Source: Limnomonas spitsbergensis
Lineage: Eukaryota > Chlorophyta > Chlorophyceae > Chlamydomonadales
Direction of reading: 5' to 3'
Length of the DNA stretch: 64,000 nt
NCBI GenBank assembly: GCA_037349105.1
Contig: JAYJMM010000028.1
Coordinates: 2,914,001-2,978,000, forward strand
Shown: piece by piece, positions 50,122 through 61,237 of the stretch
Layout: every line of letters starts with the position of its first letter
How positions within the stretch are numbered: the first letter of the stretch is position 1
Notes under the pieces: model-generated
Databases searched by the model: none
Seen by the model: the letters and a program-made list of their open reading frames with translations, nothing else
Told to the model about the DNA's origin: nothing
Translations under genes and position numbers: made by a program

Positions 50122-50733
50122 GGCAGAGGCGGATGATGATGTCCTGTACTAACGATACCCAGACAGGGGTGCGGCTGGCCGGGTTAGGGTGGCCAGGCAA
50201 GGGCATCCTCTGACAGTGTGAGCTGCTGCTCGACTGGGGGGCCTCGGGCAAGGGCGCCTTGACAGGCGCGTGATCCACATGGCAGAGCGGGCGAGGTAGT
50301 TCTCGCGCCAGGCCAGCACACCGAAATTACCCTCCTGAACGCGGCCCACCAGCAGCGCTGAGGAGATCCCCGACATCGGCCAGCGCGGCTGCCCAGCACG
50401 TACTGCCACATGGCCCATATCCACCAGGCAGGTGGTAAGGCGGTGCACGTCCTATTGCACCGCCTCTGGCATGCCTAGATGCTTCAGATGATGCAAGATG
50501 CGGCTGACTCCATAGGAAGCTGCCGCCTGAGCACGACCAAAGACGGAGAGGCTCAGAGGCCTAGACGCGACTCGCGAGATGCGCTCATAGGAGGCCTTCT
50601 GCCGTTCCATGAGCTGCTCCCATAGTCCCATGCATGCCGCTGGGCTCAGTGAGGCTGAGTCGTTTCTGAAAGGATCCCCAGCGAGACGGCTTGCTGCACT
50701 ACTATCTAGATGCCACAGATGTTTGAGCGACAC
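50122..50733 (-). pseudogene. LINE RT C-terminal remnant, second family, copy B
   Basis: Reads MERQKASYERISRVASRPLS, LSVFGRAQAAASYGVSRILH and HLKHLGMPEAVQ, then after a stop TTCLVDMGHVAVRAG and GNFGVLAWRENYLARSAMWI. Better preserved than copy A at the upstream end. Same family reasoning as copy A. Confidence 0.6.
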
Positions 50734-52385
50734 AGTTCGACAGCAGGGACGTTGATGATCAGGGATTGGAAGTGTGGCTTCCGCTTAATTTACGGGATGT
50801 AATATTCTGGACCTCGTAAGGATCTGGTCGGTGAACAGAAAACCAGATGACCTGCAAGCTGTCGGGGACATTCGCTGTCTGAGGGACAGGTCAGGGGCTC
50901 GCGCGTATCGATCCCCGCAATTCTTTTGCCATTGGTTCCCTGGCTTCGAAACACTTCGCTGACTGAAGGCACTAAGCTGCAGAGGGGGTCATACGCTCTC
51001 CGTGATTTCTGGGGACCTGGGGAAGGATCACAACATCCCAACGGTAGGGACACAACCGGACAAGGAAACCACGAGGCTACGCGCCTACACCGTCACATTC
51101 AGGTTGGAACCGCGGCAGGAGCTGGGTGGTGCAACAACTCTCACTGCCCAGCAGGCCAGTCTAAACCACTGGCCTTAGAGGGTGCGTGTGAAACTGTGAA
51201 AGACACAGCACACAATTATGTTGCCACCCTGCATCCCATGTCACCCCAGTTGACGTAAGTTGAGCCACAAGGCATGGGCCGGCTGCAAAAAAGGGGAAGG
51301 GAGATATCTTTAATCCTGTAACAGCTAAAGAAAGAGCGCCCGACTCTAGGAAAGACACAGAAACAAGTCAGGCATGCCACTCCAACATGCAACGTCAAGG
51401 CAAAGACCGAAAGCCCAAAAGACCTGGCCCAATCTAAATATCCAATCAAAGACACTATCAAGAGATAAACCGACAAGCGCGTCTCGGTAAACCGGGAGCT
51501 CCTAAACCGGGAGTCCGGGAGAAAGACTAAAGCAGCAAAGGAAGCTGCCATGAAGGAAAAGACTGAAGCCATGGCTATGAGCAACATGAAGCAAGGGCTT
51601 TCCCGATCCCAAGAAAGAGAGCACCCCGACCGAGGATAGGGAGGGTAATACAAAAATCTGCACATGCAACATGAACTGTCAAGACAGAGACATGCAAGAT
51701 CTGACCCAAAGTAACTACCAAGAGTTCAAGGGTCAAGCGCCTAAAAAAAACCAAAGCCGGGCAGAGACTACGGTATGACAGCAAGGGAAACTGCCCTACA
51801 AGTCGAGACGGGAACAGGCCACAAACAACTTAATATTAGGTAGGTTTTGTCATCATCCCAAGTCACCCTAGGCGGCAAGTTGAGCTGCAAGACAAACGCT
51901 CACCTTCTCCCCCGACAGCAAGGGGTGTGACGGGGGTACCTTCTGCCACACAGAGCCAGGGGACAGGGGCCACAAAGTCTTGCAGAAATACCAGAAATGC
52001 AGAGCAACCCGGTGGAAGACACGGTGCACAAAATTGGCATGCTCATCCATCGGTGTAGAAAAATGAGGGGGGGAAGGCTGGTAAAAGAAACTAGGAGCAG
52101 TCAAGCCTATCTTCCTGCCTCCTCGATATCCAGAACCTGTGCCCAGAGGTCCCGATGCCCCATTCCATGGCTTTCACAGCTGCCGCGTAAACCATCCACC
52201 ATGCACCGGCGAGAATGCCAGGCGGAGGCTGCAACAGCCATACTGAAGAGCAAGGGAGAGGCGTGTCCGGGGCAAGGCTGATCCGATAGAAGCTCGCACG
52301 GCTGACGCCACTGAGCACGACCCGAAGACGTGAGCATGCTGTTGCATAGCCCGGTGTAGTTGCTCCTATGCTTGAGGTGAGACCT
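50122..52385. repeat. ~2.3-kb segmental duplication, copy B
   Basis: Direct copy of 46987-49300 with offset of about 3135 bp at the left edge and 3085 bp at the right edge. The right flank (CCATTGTAGAAGGCAGC, then CCATTGTAATTCAAAGC) is not shared. Confidence 0.93.
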
Positions 52386-52608
52386 CCATTGTAGAAGGCA
52401 GCAGGGAGGTAAGACATCCATTGTAATTCAAAGCATCCAGAAGAAATGCTATTTAAATCTTTACCTTTGAGCCAGCAGTTGCCTCTGTGATTTCCGGCAG
52501 CGCAGGCGAGGCTCCAGGGGGCACACTCATCCTGGATTAGATGGCTTCACCAAAACCTGCTAACGTTATTAAGGCCTGGCTGACTCTGTTTATTTTGTGG
52601 CTGCACGA

Positions 52609-53040
52609 CAGAAAGCAAGCGGGCCAGGCGTGAGGCAGAGGCAGAGATTACAGAGGATCTCGTAGTCATGCTCAACGGCCTGGAGGCCCACATCACGGAG
52701 AGCGTCAAGCAGGTGGACGCTGCTATCGAGGCCAACACTCCCATGCTGGAGGTTTGCGAAGCAGAAGAACCCCTTCAATCTGGGCAACCTCCACGACCAC
52801 ATGGAGCAAGGCAGCGCCTCCTCTGATGCGGTTCGAGCCCTGAGCCATGCGGTGATGACCTCGCTCGGTCTTCTGTATCGCAGCGATGTGCAGTTGTGCA
52901 CATTATAAGCATCAGGCAGATTCTGGCCGCGGCAGACGTGAAGGAGGGCCTGCAGAGAATGTCAGCGATATTAGCGTTTACCTTGATCGACATCGAGAAG
53001 GTCCAAGCTGCGAAGGCCCCTCACACCAAGCCTCAGTAGT
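52609..53040 (+). pseudogene. Frameshifted helical coding remnant
   Basis: After a GGCTGCACGACAG acceptor-like site, three pieces in different frames read RARREAEAEITEDLVVMLNG, QKNPFNLGNLHDHMEQGSAS ... HAVMTSLGLLYRSDVQ, and IRQILAAADVKEGLQRMSAI ... IEKVQAAKAPHTKPQ with a TAG at 53038-53040. Strong helical, charged composition indicates real protein-coding ancestry. It could also be exons separated by very short introns. No family is recognised. Confidence 0.45.
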
Positions 53041-53094
53041 CAATTATTCTGAAAACGTCTTGCATCCCTTAGAGCGGATTCACACCTGATTCAC

Positions 53095-53250
53095 ATCTAT
53101 CGGTTTCGCATGGTTTCGCGTGGTTTCGCGTGGTTTCAGTTCGGTTCAGTTCGACGAAACCACGCCAACTGAAACCGGCCTCGGACCACCAGTTTCAGTC
53201 CGCAGGTTTCGCAAGGTTGGCTGGTTTCGCATAGTTTCGTCACTATTCTT
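53095..53250. repeat. GTGGTTTCGC tandem/inverted motif cluster
   Basis: GGTTTCGCATGGTTTCGCGT repeats, followed by inverted pieces (CGAAACCACG, CTGAAACC) and more GGTTTCGCA copies. Tandem and inverted copies of the same decamer give a weakly folding block, MITE-like in character. Confidence 0.65.
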
Positions 53251-53410
53251 CGGCATTACTCGCTGCGGTCTACAAACCGCGCGCTGATTTTCAAATCACG
53301 GCTTCAATTAATATACACTAACGTGAAGAGTGTTGCCGACAACCAGAACGTGGAGGACGTTGGCTGATATGATCTGCCGACTGCCGCTACTCTTGGATGT
53401 TAAGTCTATT

Positions 53411-53799
53411 CTAGCTTCAAGGAGATACTGCCAACTGACGAGATGTTTGGCTATGCATACCAAGAGCATGCACTATTTTCAGTTGGGGCTGACATGTTGT
53501 GGGAGGACCGTGTCGCTCTGATGCGGCAGCATAACAACACCAAGCTTGGGGCGCCCACAGCGCAGCTGCTTTCTCTCCTCCCACCACTTCATGTGTCACG
53601 CCCAAACATTCCGGACGCTGGCTCGGTCTTCACTTCCAAGCTCTTGTTTGGGACAAGGCAGCAAGTAGCCAATGGCACCTTGCTTGCCTCAAGTCGTGGC
53701 TTTGAGTTGGCTCTTCATGTTGCAGCAACCGACACTTTGTCCGAGGGGCAATCAGCCAGCCATATGCCACCTGCTGCCGCAAACAGCCAGCCAATGTGA
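53411..53799 (+). CDS. Terminal exon of an unknown gene
   Basis: After TCTATTCTAG an open frame reads FKEILPTDEMFGYAYQEHAL, GADMLWEDRVALMRQHNNTK, then Leu/Pro- and Ser-rich sequence to a TGA at 53797-53799 (128 codons). Composition is protein-like. A short upstream piece (VADNQNVEDVG near 53330) might belong to it. No domain is recognised, and it may be a retroelement scrap like the neighbour at 52609. Confidence 0.4.
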
Positions 53800-55262
53800 T
53801 GTGATATGATTTACAATCCTGGTTTGAGGACGGATTGTTGCCCATAATTTCTCAGGTTTCTTGTTTTTTGCTGGTTGGTGTGGATTGTTGTGGACTGGCT
53901 GTCTGGCTGTTACACGCGCAACTGAAATATTTTGACATTTGGTGCCGGAAACACTACTCTAAGCACCCCCCCAAATAGTTGTTAATTATGATTATGTCTC
54001 GCAACAGTCCGCGCACCTCCAAGCATACGGTAATTAATCAAACGCAGAGTCATCCCGGTTTTAGGGTACGCGAGTGCTCCGGATGTCGCACATAATGAAA
54101 ATGTCGGTGTCGAACTTTTGACCTCTACCTAATAGCTCGGGCACAGGCGTGCGATTTACTTTACCTCACATGATTTGAGCACACTCTTTTCCGCAGGGGA
54201 GCTGCTTTTTAGAGTCCCTACAACGAGATGCCTAAAATAGAGCCTCTAGCGCGACGACTGTCTACCCCATTTTTTGTGCTTGCACTGTTATCTTCCTCGC
54301 TCTGGGGTGGATTCCAATTTCCAATCTGCAAGCGAGGTAGGTTTAAAGCAGAATTACTGATGTAAAGACATCTTACAAGTATTCGCTCCTTGCGAACATC
54401 ACTGATGTGGTACACGACACAATAGGCAGGCCAATGATCGGCCACAACACGTCGGGCCATGCAGCGAGGACAAAATGGACAATGAACAATACTCAATCCC
54501 ACCAGGCAGGCAGGGTGTTACCAGAACTGTGGACTGGTCTTTACGCCACGTCACGTCAAGGGGCGGGGTGCGGCAGGACGCACAGTTTGAGCAGAGCTTC
54601 CTCAGAACTGTAAGCAAGGTCAAATCAGAATTACTTTAAGACATCATACAATTCGCTCGTTGCATGCATTAAATAAGACATGTTAACGGACAACAAGTGA
54701 TGAACAAGGGCTGTATGACGAGGCACACCAGGTCTACAATGCGATATTAACAAAACATGTAACACTATAAGTGAACAGACACGTGATCCTCAATGGAGAA
54801 CCGAATCATGGCTACACAGATGATACGCCGCGATGTTGAACCGATACCACGACCGAGACTCCAAAGAACGAGCAGATAGAGAACAAGCAGGCAAACTTCA
54901 GAAGCGCAAGAAGCGGGTGACAAGCAACAATTCATTACGCACCCTAATGAGCTGGGTTTGCCACACCGGTTGACGCCCGTACTAGTCCCATCAAGCACCG
55001 CGTTGATTTGAGCTTGGGCAGGCCCATAGGCCCAGCCAGCAACACCACGGAATCCGCAAACTGAAAGCGAATGGGACACTGATTGCAACGAACGTGACAA
55101 ATCGAATCGCACAGATTCATCGGGTCAAACGCAAGCGCGAGGGCTGGAACGCAGAGGTCGCAGAGATAAGCCAGGACGTCGGAGTCAGAGCAGACGTACA
55201 GGTCGCATAACGCCGCTGGGAGGGGGAAGACGGGCGGGGCTGCTAGGGGATGTTTGACTTAA
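53800..55262. other. Intergenic stretch without supported gene
   Basis: 54295-54420 and 54600-54700 share a loose duplication (CAGAATTACT, AAGACATC, ATTCGCTC). ORFs near 54218-54623 and 54765-55112 on the minus strand lack family signals. Confidence 0.3.
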
Positions 55263-55732
55263 AAAGAATCGTGGGGATCTTTGCCACCTTCCCCGGGTTT
55301 ATTTGGTGTCTTTTCTTTTCTTGAACCCTTCGCTCTTTCCCAGGGTTGTTTTCTTTCGGGTTAGCAACCATCGGCGTTCGTGCGATAACGCACGTTCTGC
55401 AACAACTTTTTCTGCCACCGGCAGGTATCGAACTCGCGACCTCCGCTTGGTCAGAATCGTGGGAGAATGTAAAAGAATTGTGCCTAGAAAAAGAAATGGT
55501 GTCAGTCGCTTACAGCCTAGCACCGACAATACTGATCAAGCGGGGGTCGCGAGTTCGATACCTGCCGGTCGCAGAAAAGTTGTTGCAGACCGTGCGTTAT
55601 CGCACTGACACGCCGATGGTTGTTCGCACCCGAAAGAAAACAACCCTGAAAAGAGCGAAGGGTTCAAGAAAAGAAAATACACCAAAAGAAACCCGGGGAA
55701 GGTGGCAAACATCCCCACGATTTTTTTTTAGT
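55263..55732. repeat. Inverted repeat with ~190-bp arms and tRNA-like box B
   Basis: The left arm (55263-55450: ATCGTGGGGATCTTTGCCAC, GTGTCTTTTCTTTTCTTGAA, GTGCGATAACGCACG) is mirrored on the right (55545-55732: CGTGCGTTATCGCAC, TTCAAGAAAAGAAAA, TGGCAAACATCCCCACGAT). Each arm has GTCGCGAGTTCGATACCTGC in one orientation, close to the Pol III box B consensus GGTTCGANTCC. It looks like two SINE-like units in opposite orientation, or a foldback transposon. The ORFs inside are by-products. Confidence 0.8.
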
Positions 55733-55739
55733 CACTTTT

Positions 55740-57290
55740 TTTTTCTAGGCACACTTTTTTTACAGTCTCCCATAAAGGAGATCCCTAACAATAAGCATTT
55801 CAAATTTCATTTTTGTATTTAAAGAATCCGTACCTAAGAATAAAAAAATAGTTATTTAACCCCAAAAATTGTGTTATTGTTTATTATTTACTTTCATTAT
55901 TAATATTTGTTAAATTATAAGTATCAAAGGTAAACGAAAGCCTTCCCTAAAAAATCGAAGCTATAGTGAAGCGTTTAGGTACTCCAGGTGCGCAAAATGT
56001 GTCTGCGTTACGTCTTGCCACACAGCTATGAACCATGCTTTGCTATTGTAAGACGCAGGTCGAAACAATGGTGAAGCAAACTGTGTTGGCGGGCGCTCCT
56101 CATGGCCGTGTGTAACGATCATGAAAGCGTGACATGGAAATGGAGCAGCATCAAGTGGACTCACCTGCCCATGTTGCCTCAGCTGCCACTATGGTTAGAC
56201 CCCCCCTAATTATCAGCCTATCAGGGTTAATTCCTGACTGAAGTGATTTTGGGGAGGATGGTTTATCAACGTACTAATCAGGCTGATAAAGGTCAAGTAA
56301 GTGCGACATTTCCTGATAATTAGGCTTCCCTTGATAAACAGGTTGATATCTTGAAGGCTCTTTATTAGCATGATAATGGCCAATATCAAGCTGATTAATA
56401 GGCAAATATTCCATGATAAATAGCCTGATAATGATGTTGTTCGTGAGCTGATTATTAGTTGATAACGAGCTTGATTATTACCGTAGCTTTAATTGAGATA
56501 TACTCAGCCATAGATAATGATCTTGACAGCTAGTTCAAATTCAAACGTTTTTGAATTTAAATATATGTGTGGCTGCCAGAACTGTTTACGCTTGGATTAT
56601 TTATTTATGAGCATGTAACTTCTGTTAGATGATAAAATTTTATCAAGTTAATATTGCATGCTGCTGTCCTCGTAAGAAAGCAGTGGGGTTGTCACATCAG
56701 CTCTTGTTTACATGAACACAAGAGGAAAATAAAATAATGATACCGGTAATTTTGTCACAATCTATCATAAACTACTGGTAGTGATATTCAATTGAAATAT
56801 AGAGGGACAGCTCTTAAAACTCGTTTCAAAAATTGAACTCAGCCTCACACACAAATCCAGCAGGCCATCTTCTATATAAGCGAGAACCCCACAGCAGCCA
56901 GCCTGTCCACCGTCATGTTGCCCTGCAGGCAAGCATAGGCAGCAATGGAAATTTTGAAGTCAACAGCAGTGCAAAGTAAAGCTCACATGAGCGGCAAGTA
57001 AAGAATGCATGTATATACGGCAATATATGGCAAGAGCGTAAATTGAAAACAATCTTTGGATTGCTTGCTTACCTCATTAAGTTTGAAAACAAGCACGAAG
57101 CCTCTGGCGGGACTTGGCCGGCGCTGTTCCGGTAAAAGAGCCCAACTGCGGGCCAGGCCACCATATCACCCTACGAAAATTGCAGTTGTAAGTTAATGTA
57201 GCAACCAACTTTGACACAACTGACAGTTCCAAGTAACTGACAATTCCAAGGACAGCTTTAGGGATCATTGAAGCTTACTTTTTTCATGTC
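55740..57290. other. AT-rich stretch with GATAA-motif cluster
   Basis: 55740-55950 and 56470-56830 are markedly AT-rich. Between about 56210 and 56480 there are many TGATAA/TGATTA/TTATCA motifs. A possible coding exon on the minus strand near 57075-57170 (YGGLARSWALLPEQRRPSP, then GFVLVFKLNE) lies beyond the stop of the 57294-58583 gene and is unassigned. Confidence 0.4.
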
Positions 57291-57293
57291 AAA

Positions 57294-58583
57294 TTAGTCG
57301 TCGACGCAGGTTAGGACTTCGGGAGGCCCGTCAATGCCTAGCCACCCGAAGTGGCTGTTCTCCTTGGCGTCGCAGTGCAGGATTGTGATTCTGCCACTCC
57401 TGTACGATGCCACGTCATCGATGGTGACGTACACTGCTTGCAAGTCATGGTCAATGATCACCAGCTTTCTCTATGATATAGGCGACCGCGCGTTCGAGCT
57501 GCATGGGGCATGAATCCAGACAGGGGCAGCAGGGGCAATTAACAAGCGCAAGAGATGGAATGCGTGCGGAGAGGCAGGGAAATCTGAATGCATGTTTTCA
57601 TGCATGAAAAATGCCCATGCGCCGGTCTTGAAATCGACCAATCTACCTCCATCTTGCATTGCCATGCAAAAGGACAGGACTGCTAATAACTCACCCACTG
57701 CAGGTTCTGCAGCACCCTCTTCCATCTTCAACAAACGAGAAGGGCATGAAAGTTGCTGCTGCGTCCTGAATCAGCTCTTTGTCAATGACACGTCGGCCTG
57801 TCTTGGCCTTCTTCGCAGATCGGACAGGAGGGTCACTCTTAGGCCGCGTTGGACATTCACCGATGGCTTGAGGGGCGGGTTGAAACGCTGCAAACGGCAG
57901 GTCGTTGGACACTCCGGAAGGCGCTCGAGATCCTGAGGGGCCATTGACGTAGCCGTTGCCGCTTCCGCTTGGCACATCCGGGCTTCCTGCATGGGCCGAG
58001 GTTAAGACCAGGGGGTTAAGACGAGGCAATTTCATCGACAGAGGTATCAATGGAAGTAGGCCAAAAGCAGATTAAAGTTGGTAGCAAATGGTAACCCAAG
58101 AAACCTGAATGAAGGAAGCGCAGAAACCCTGGCAGGAACAGGCGACATCTGAGGATCAGTCTAGGCTGAAACGCACCGTATACATTCTGCAAGCAATGTC
58201 ATATCTGCACAGGTTGCCTGAATCACAACAGTTTCAATTGCCTTCAAGACGTGATGCTTGCTTTTCGGATTCTTGACGACGCTGGCGGAGAAATCTTGCT
58301 CGACTAGTGCTTGGATAACTGCCGGGAGTTCATCCCTGCCAAGATCTTGAAACAGTTCTTCGAGTTGGAGCTTCGGTGGACGCACAGGCGGAGTTCCCAC
58401 TGGCATCTCTGGAGTCTTGATCTGCTTCTTGAATCGGACCTGAGAAACGTGTTGTCCAGCATTGACAGGCGCAGGCGGCGATTCTGATAAATTCTTCCCT
58501 CTTGAAGACTTCACACGGTCAGGAAGGACGCGCCTCTCTGATTCCTCAGGCTGTTTCCGCTTACGGGAAGGTTGTTTTTTAGA
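57294..58583 (-). CDS. Small multi-exon gene of unknown function
   Basis: Three segments on the minus strand: about 58583-58184 (SKKQPSRKRKQPEESERRVL, then ELFQDLGRDELPAVIQALVE and HHVLKAIETVVIQATCADMT), 57986-57695 (SGSGNGYVNGPSGSRAPSG, KKAKTGRRVIDKELIQDAAA, GRGCCRTC) and 57468-57294 (KLVIIDHDLQAVYVTIDDVA, SGRITILHCDAKENSHFGWL, stop). The last two join in phase through G|GTGAGT and TAGAG|AAAG. The first junction is unresolved. A basic, nuclear-signal-like N-terminus and a compact beta-rich C-terminus suggest a nuclear or transposon-encoded protein. No family is recognised. Confidence 0.5.
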
Positions 58584-58854
58584 CTGTGCGATTTGGGATT
58601 TCGTATATTCAAGATCGGGGAAGCAGTTTCAACTTATTAGCCTGAACAATGACGTCCCGTTCTATCTCAAAAGGGTTTGTCCTGCTCATCAATGCATGTG
58701 ATGTGGTGAGAAACGACAAGTAGCATATCCAGTCAGTGGCACAGGCAAGGGTACCCAAAACCCCAAGATGTATTTTCTGTTACTGTTATTAGCCAAGAAC
58801 CCTGCAGCATGGAGAACACTAGCCCGGGTCAGAACAGAAAGCCTACACAAGTGG

Positions 58855-58990
58855 CAGTAATTAAACAGAAACTTACTTATGCAGCCTAACGCTACAGCAT
58901 CAGCACCGCTAGAGGCAGTGATTCAACAGAAACCTGCTGATGCAGCCCAACGGTACCGCATGCATCAGCACCGCTCGAGATGATAACGGT
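58855..58990. repeat. ~68-bp tandem duplication shared with 61034-61150
   Basis: CAACAGAAACCTGCTGATGC, CAGCCCAACGGTACCGCAT and AGCACCGCT occur twice here. Related copies (GAACAGAAACCTGCTGATGC, AACGCTACCGCATCAGCACC) flank the 161-bp array on its right side. Confidence 0.75.
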
Positions 58991-59070
58991 ACATGCAGCA
59001 TTGATTTACCGCTGCTACCCAAGTTCATACTCAGGTGCGTGCTGCAAGTATATGCCGAAGACCTGTCATG

Positions 59071-59425
59071 TTGTGATCCCAATCTTCAGTGCAAGTAACA
59101 AAATACCGGCGGTGCAGTTGTTACCAGTACTGTAGCCTCATGCATGTCCAACCAGGAGATTGCACGGTACCCACATAATGAGGTCAGTAGCATCGAGCTG
59201 ACGATGCGGCACATATCCATACTAAAATGCGCGTAGTGGGGGCAACCAGAGGTCGTAGGCCGGTCCATTTGTGGTCCCAATCAGCGCAAGTGCAACACCG
59301 TTGCAGTTATGAGCAACATGCGCAACCAGGAGCATGCATGATACCCACATTATGATATCATTAGCATTGAGTCGTTGCTGCGGCACGGGTCCATTCAATC
59401 TCAAATGCACGCTGCGGGGGCAGTA
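59071..59425. repeat. Diverged ~180-bp direct duplication
   Basis: Two blocks share TCCCAATC, AGTGCAAGT or GCGCAAGTGCAAC, CCAACCAGGAG or GCAACCAGGAG, ACCCACAT, ATGCGGCAC or TGCGGCACGG, TCCAT and GGGGGCA. It ends just before the LINE sequence. Confidence 0.6.
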
Positions 59426-59459
59426 GTGCAGAGATTTCATGGGAGGGGGGGGGGCACTA

Positions 59460-60085
59460 GTGCATGTGTGTCTCACTGCCCACCAACGCCGCTACCTGTC
59501 ACACAGGTGCTAGCGCTACTTGATGTAACACACCAGGGGATGTACCTGGATGCAGCTGGCAGAGGGGACCCCAGAGATCATGCTACTGAACACAGGTTTG
59601 CGACCGCGTATCGCACATGGTTTAAGCCTATGGCACAAAATGAAGGCTGCGGCTTGACTGACCCTATAGGACGGCGCAGCGGTCAGCAACGTGACAGACG
59701 GTGCTGCCAGCGAGGTTGGGCTAGGGGAGACGGCGAGCATGTGGGGGATGCTTTGCATGCATGCTTTCAATGCCCCAGCGTGCATCATCAGCTACGGGAG
59801 CGGGGATGGGCAGGTCCTCCGAACAGTGCTAGAGACTCCTTCGAGTTGTTTATTGTTGAGGCGTAGACGTTTTCACGCGTTGGACCTTTCTTAGCATTTT
59901 TGCCAGCCTTTTTGTTGTCCCTGCACTTTATTTCTCACTTTTCCTTCTTTTTTCTGTCCCCTTGCCTTGTAGTTATGTTTTTACTGTCCCCTTGTAGTTG
60001 TGTTTGTTTCGCTCCCTGTGGTTAGGCGCCCACACGGCCGAGCCTTTTTGAGCAGGGCCTAGAAGCGTAGCGTCATTGACCCACG
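59460..60085 (+). mobile_element. LINE-like 3' end, same family as 41-44 kb
   Basis: A frame with a few defects reads LPVTQVLALLDVTHQGMYLD, GRGDPRDHATEHRFATAYRT, then the Cys/His segment RGWARGDGEHVGDALHACFQ and a stop at 59866. A T-rich 3' UTR and the end GGTTAGGCGCCCACACGGCC, AGCGTCATTGAC follow. Only the last ~130 codons remain. It provides the most complete 3' end for the family in this window. Confidence 0.75.
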
Positions 60086-60254
60086 ACTCAGACTTCTGTG
60101 CATTGTAATTTGATGTCAGCTACCTCCTTCAGGTACAGCTCATCAGGGTACCTTTAACGGTATCTCAGAAACACCAGTGAACTACCGGTCCATCATTCAG
60201 AAGGCCAGGGATTTTATGGGGGGCCTGAGTAGATCTGTGGTATGGCCTGAAACC

Positions 60255-61030
60255 CTTACCGTAAAGCTGCAAAGCCGCTTGATTGGATTGCCCATCCGCT
60301 ATCAGTTGATTCACTTTCTGTTCATGCTTGTAAGGCTACCGGCCTGAGTAGATCTGCAGTATGGCCTAGGGTATCTGGCTGTAAGACTGGTTGTTGTTGA
60401 ATAAATTAAGAAACCCTGGCTGTAAATAAAGCTGCAAAGCCCCTTGATTCGATTGCACATCCGCTGTCAGTTGATTCACTTTCTTTTCATGCTTGTAAGG
60501 CTACCAGCCTGAGTAGATCTGCAGTATGGCCTAGGGTATCTGGCTATAAGACTGGTTGTTGTCGAATAAATTAAGAAACCCTGGCTGTAAAGCTGCAAAG
60601 CCCCTTGATTCGATTGCACATCCGCTGTCAGTTGATTCACTTTCTGTTCATGCTTGTAAGGCTACCAGCCTGAGTAGATCTGCAGTATGGCCTAGGGTAT
60701 CTGGCTATAAGACTGGTTGTTGTCGAATAAATTAAGAAACCCTGGCTGTAAAGCTGCAAAGCCCCTTGATTCGATTGCACATCCGCTGTCAGTTGATTCA
60801 CTTTCTGTTCATGCTTATAAGGCTACCGGCCGGAGTAGATCTGCAGTACGGCCTAAAGTATCTGGCTGTAAGAGTTGTTGTTATCGAATAAATTGAGAAA
60901 CCCTGGCTGTAAAGCTGCTTGCACATCCGTTGTCAGTTGATTCACCTTCTTTCATGCTTGAAGGCCACCGGCCTGAGTAGATCTGCGGTATGGCCTAGGG
61001 TATGAGGCTGGTTGTCATCGCGTAAACTGC
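60255..61030 (+). repeat. 161-bp tandem array, about five units
   Basis: Units start CTGTAAAGCTGCAAAGCC and include CCGCTGTCAGTTGATTCACT, TGAGTAGATCTGCAGTATGG and AATAAATTAAGAAACCCTGG. Starts at 60585, 60746 and 60907 give an exact 161-bp period. The last unit is shortened. Confidence 0.92.
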
Positions 61031-61237
61031 TAGTGGCAGTGATTGAACAGAAACCTGCTGATGCAGCATAACGCTACCGCATCAGCACCTGGACAGAACC
61101 CTGCTGATGCGGCCTATCTAGCGCTACCGCATTATTAGCACTAGTAGTGGCAGTGAGTGATAGTGATCGTATTACAAACATTGAGCAAGAAAAAATATTT
61201 CACATCATATGAGCTGGATCATTAGAGTCCTGTGAAC

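Noticed and set aside
55303..55822. ORFs of 100-158 codons
   Set aside because: They run through the inverted repeat with tRNA-like motifs and mirror each other on both strands.
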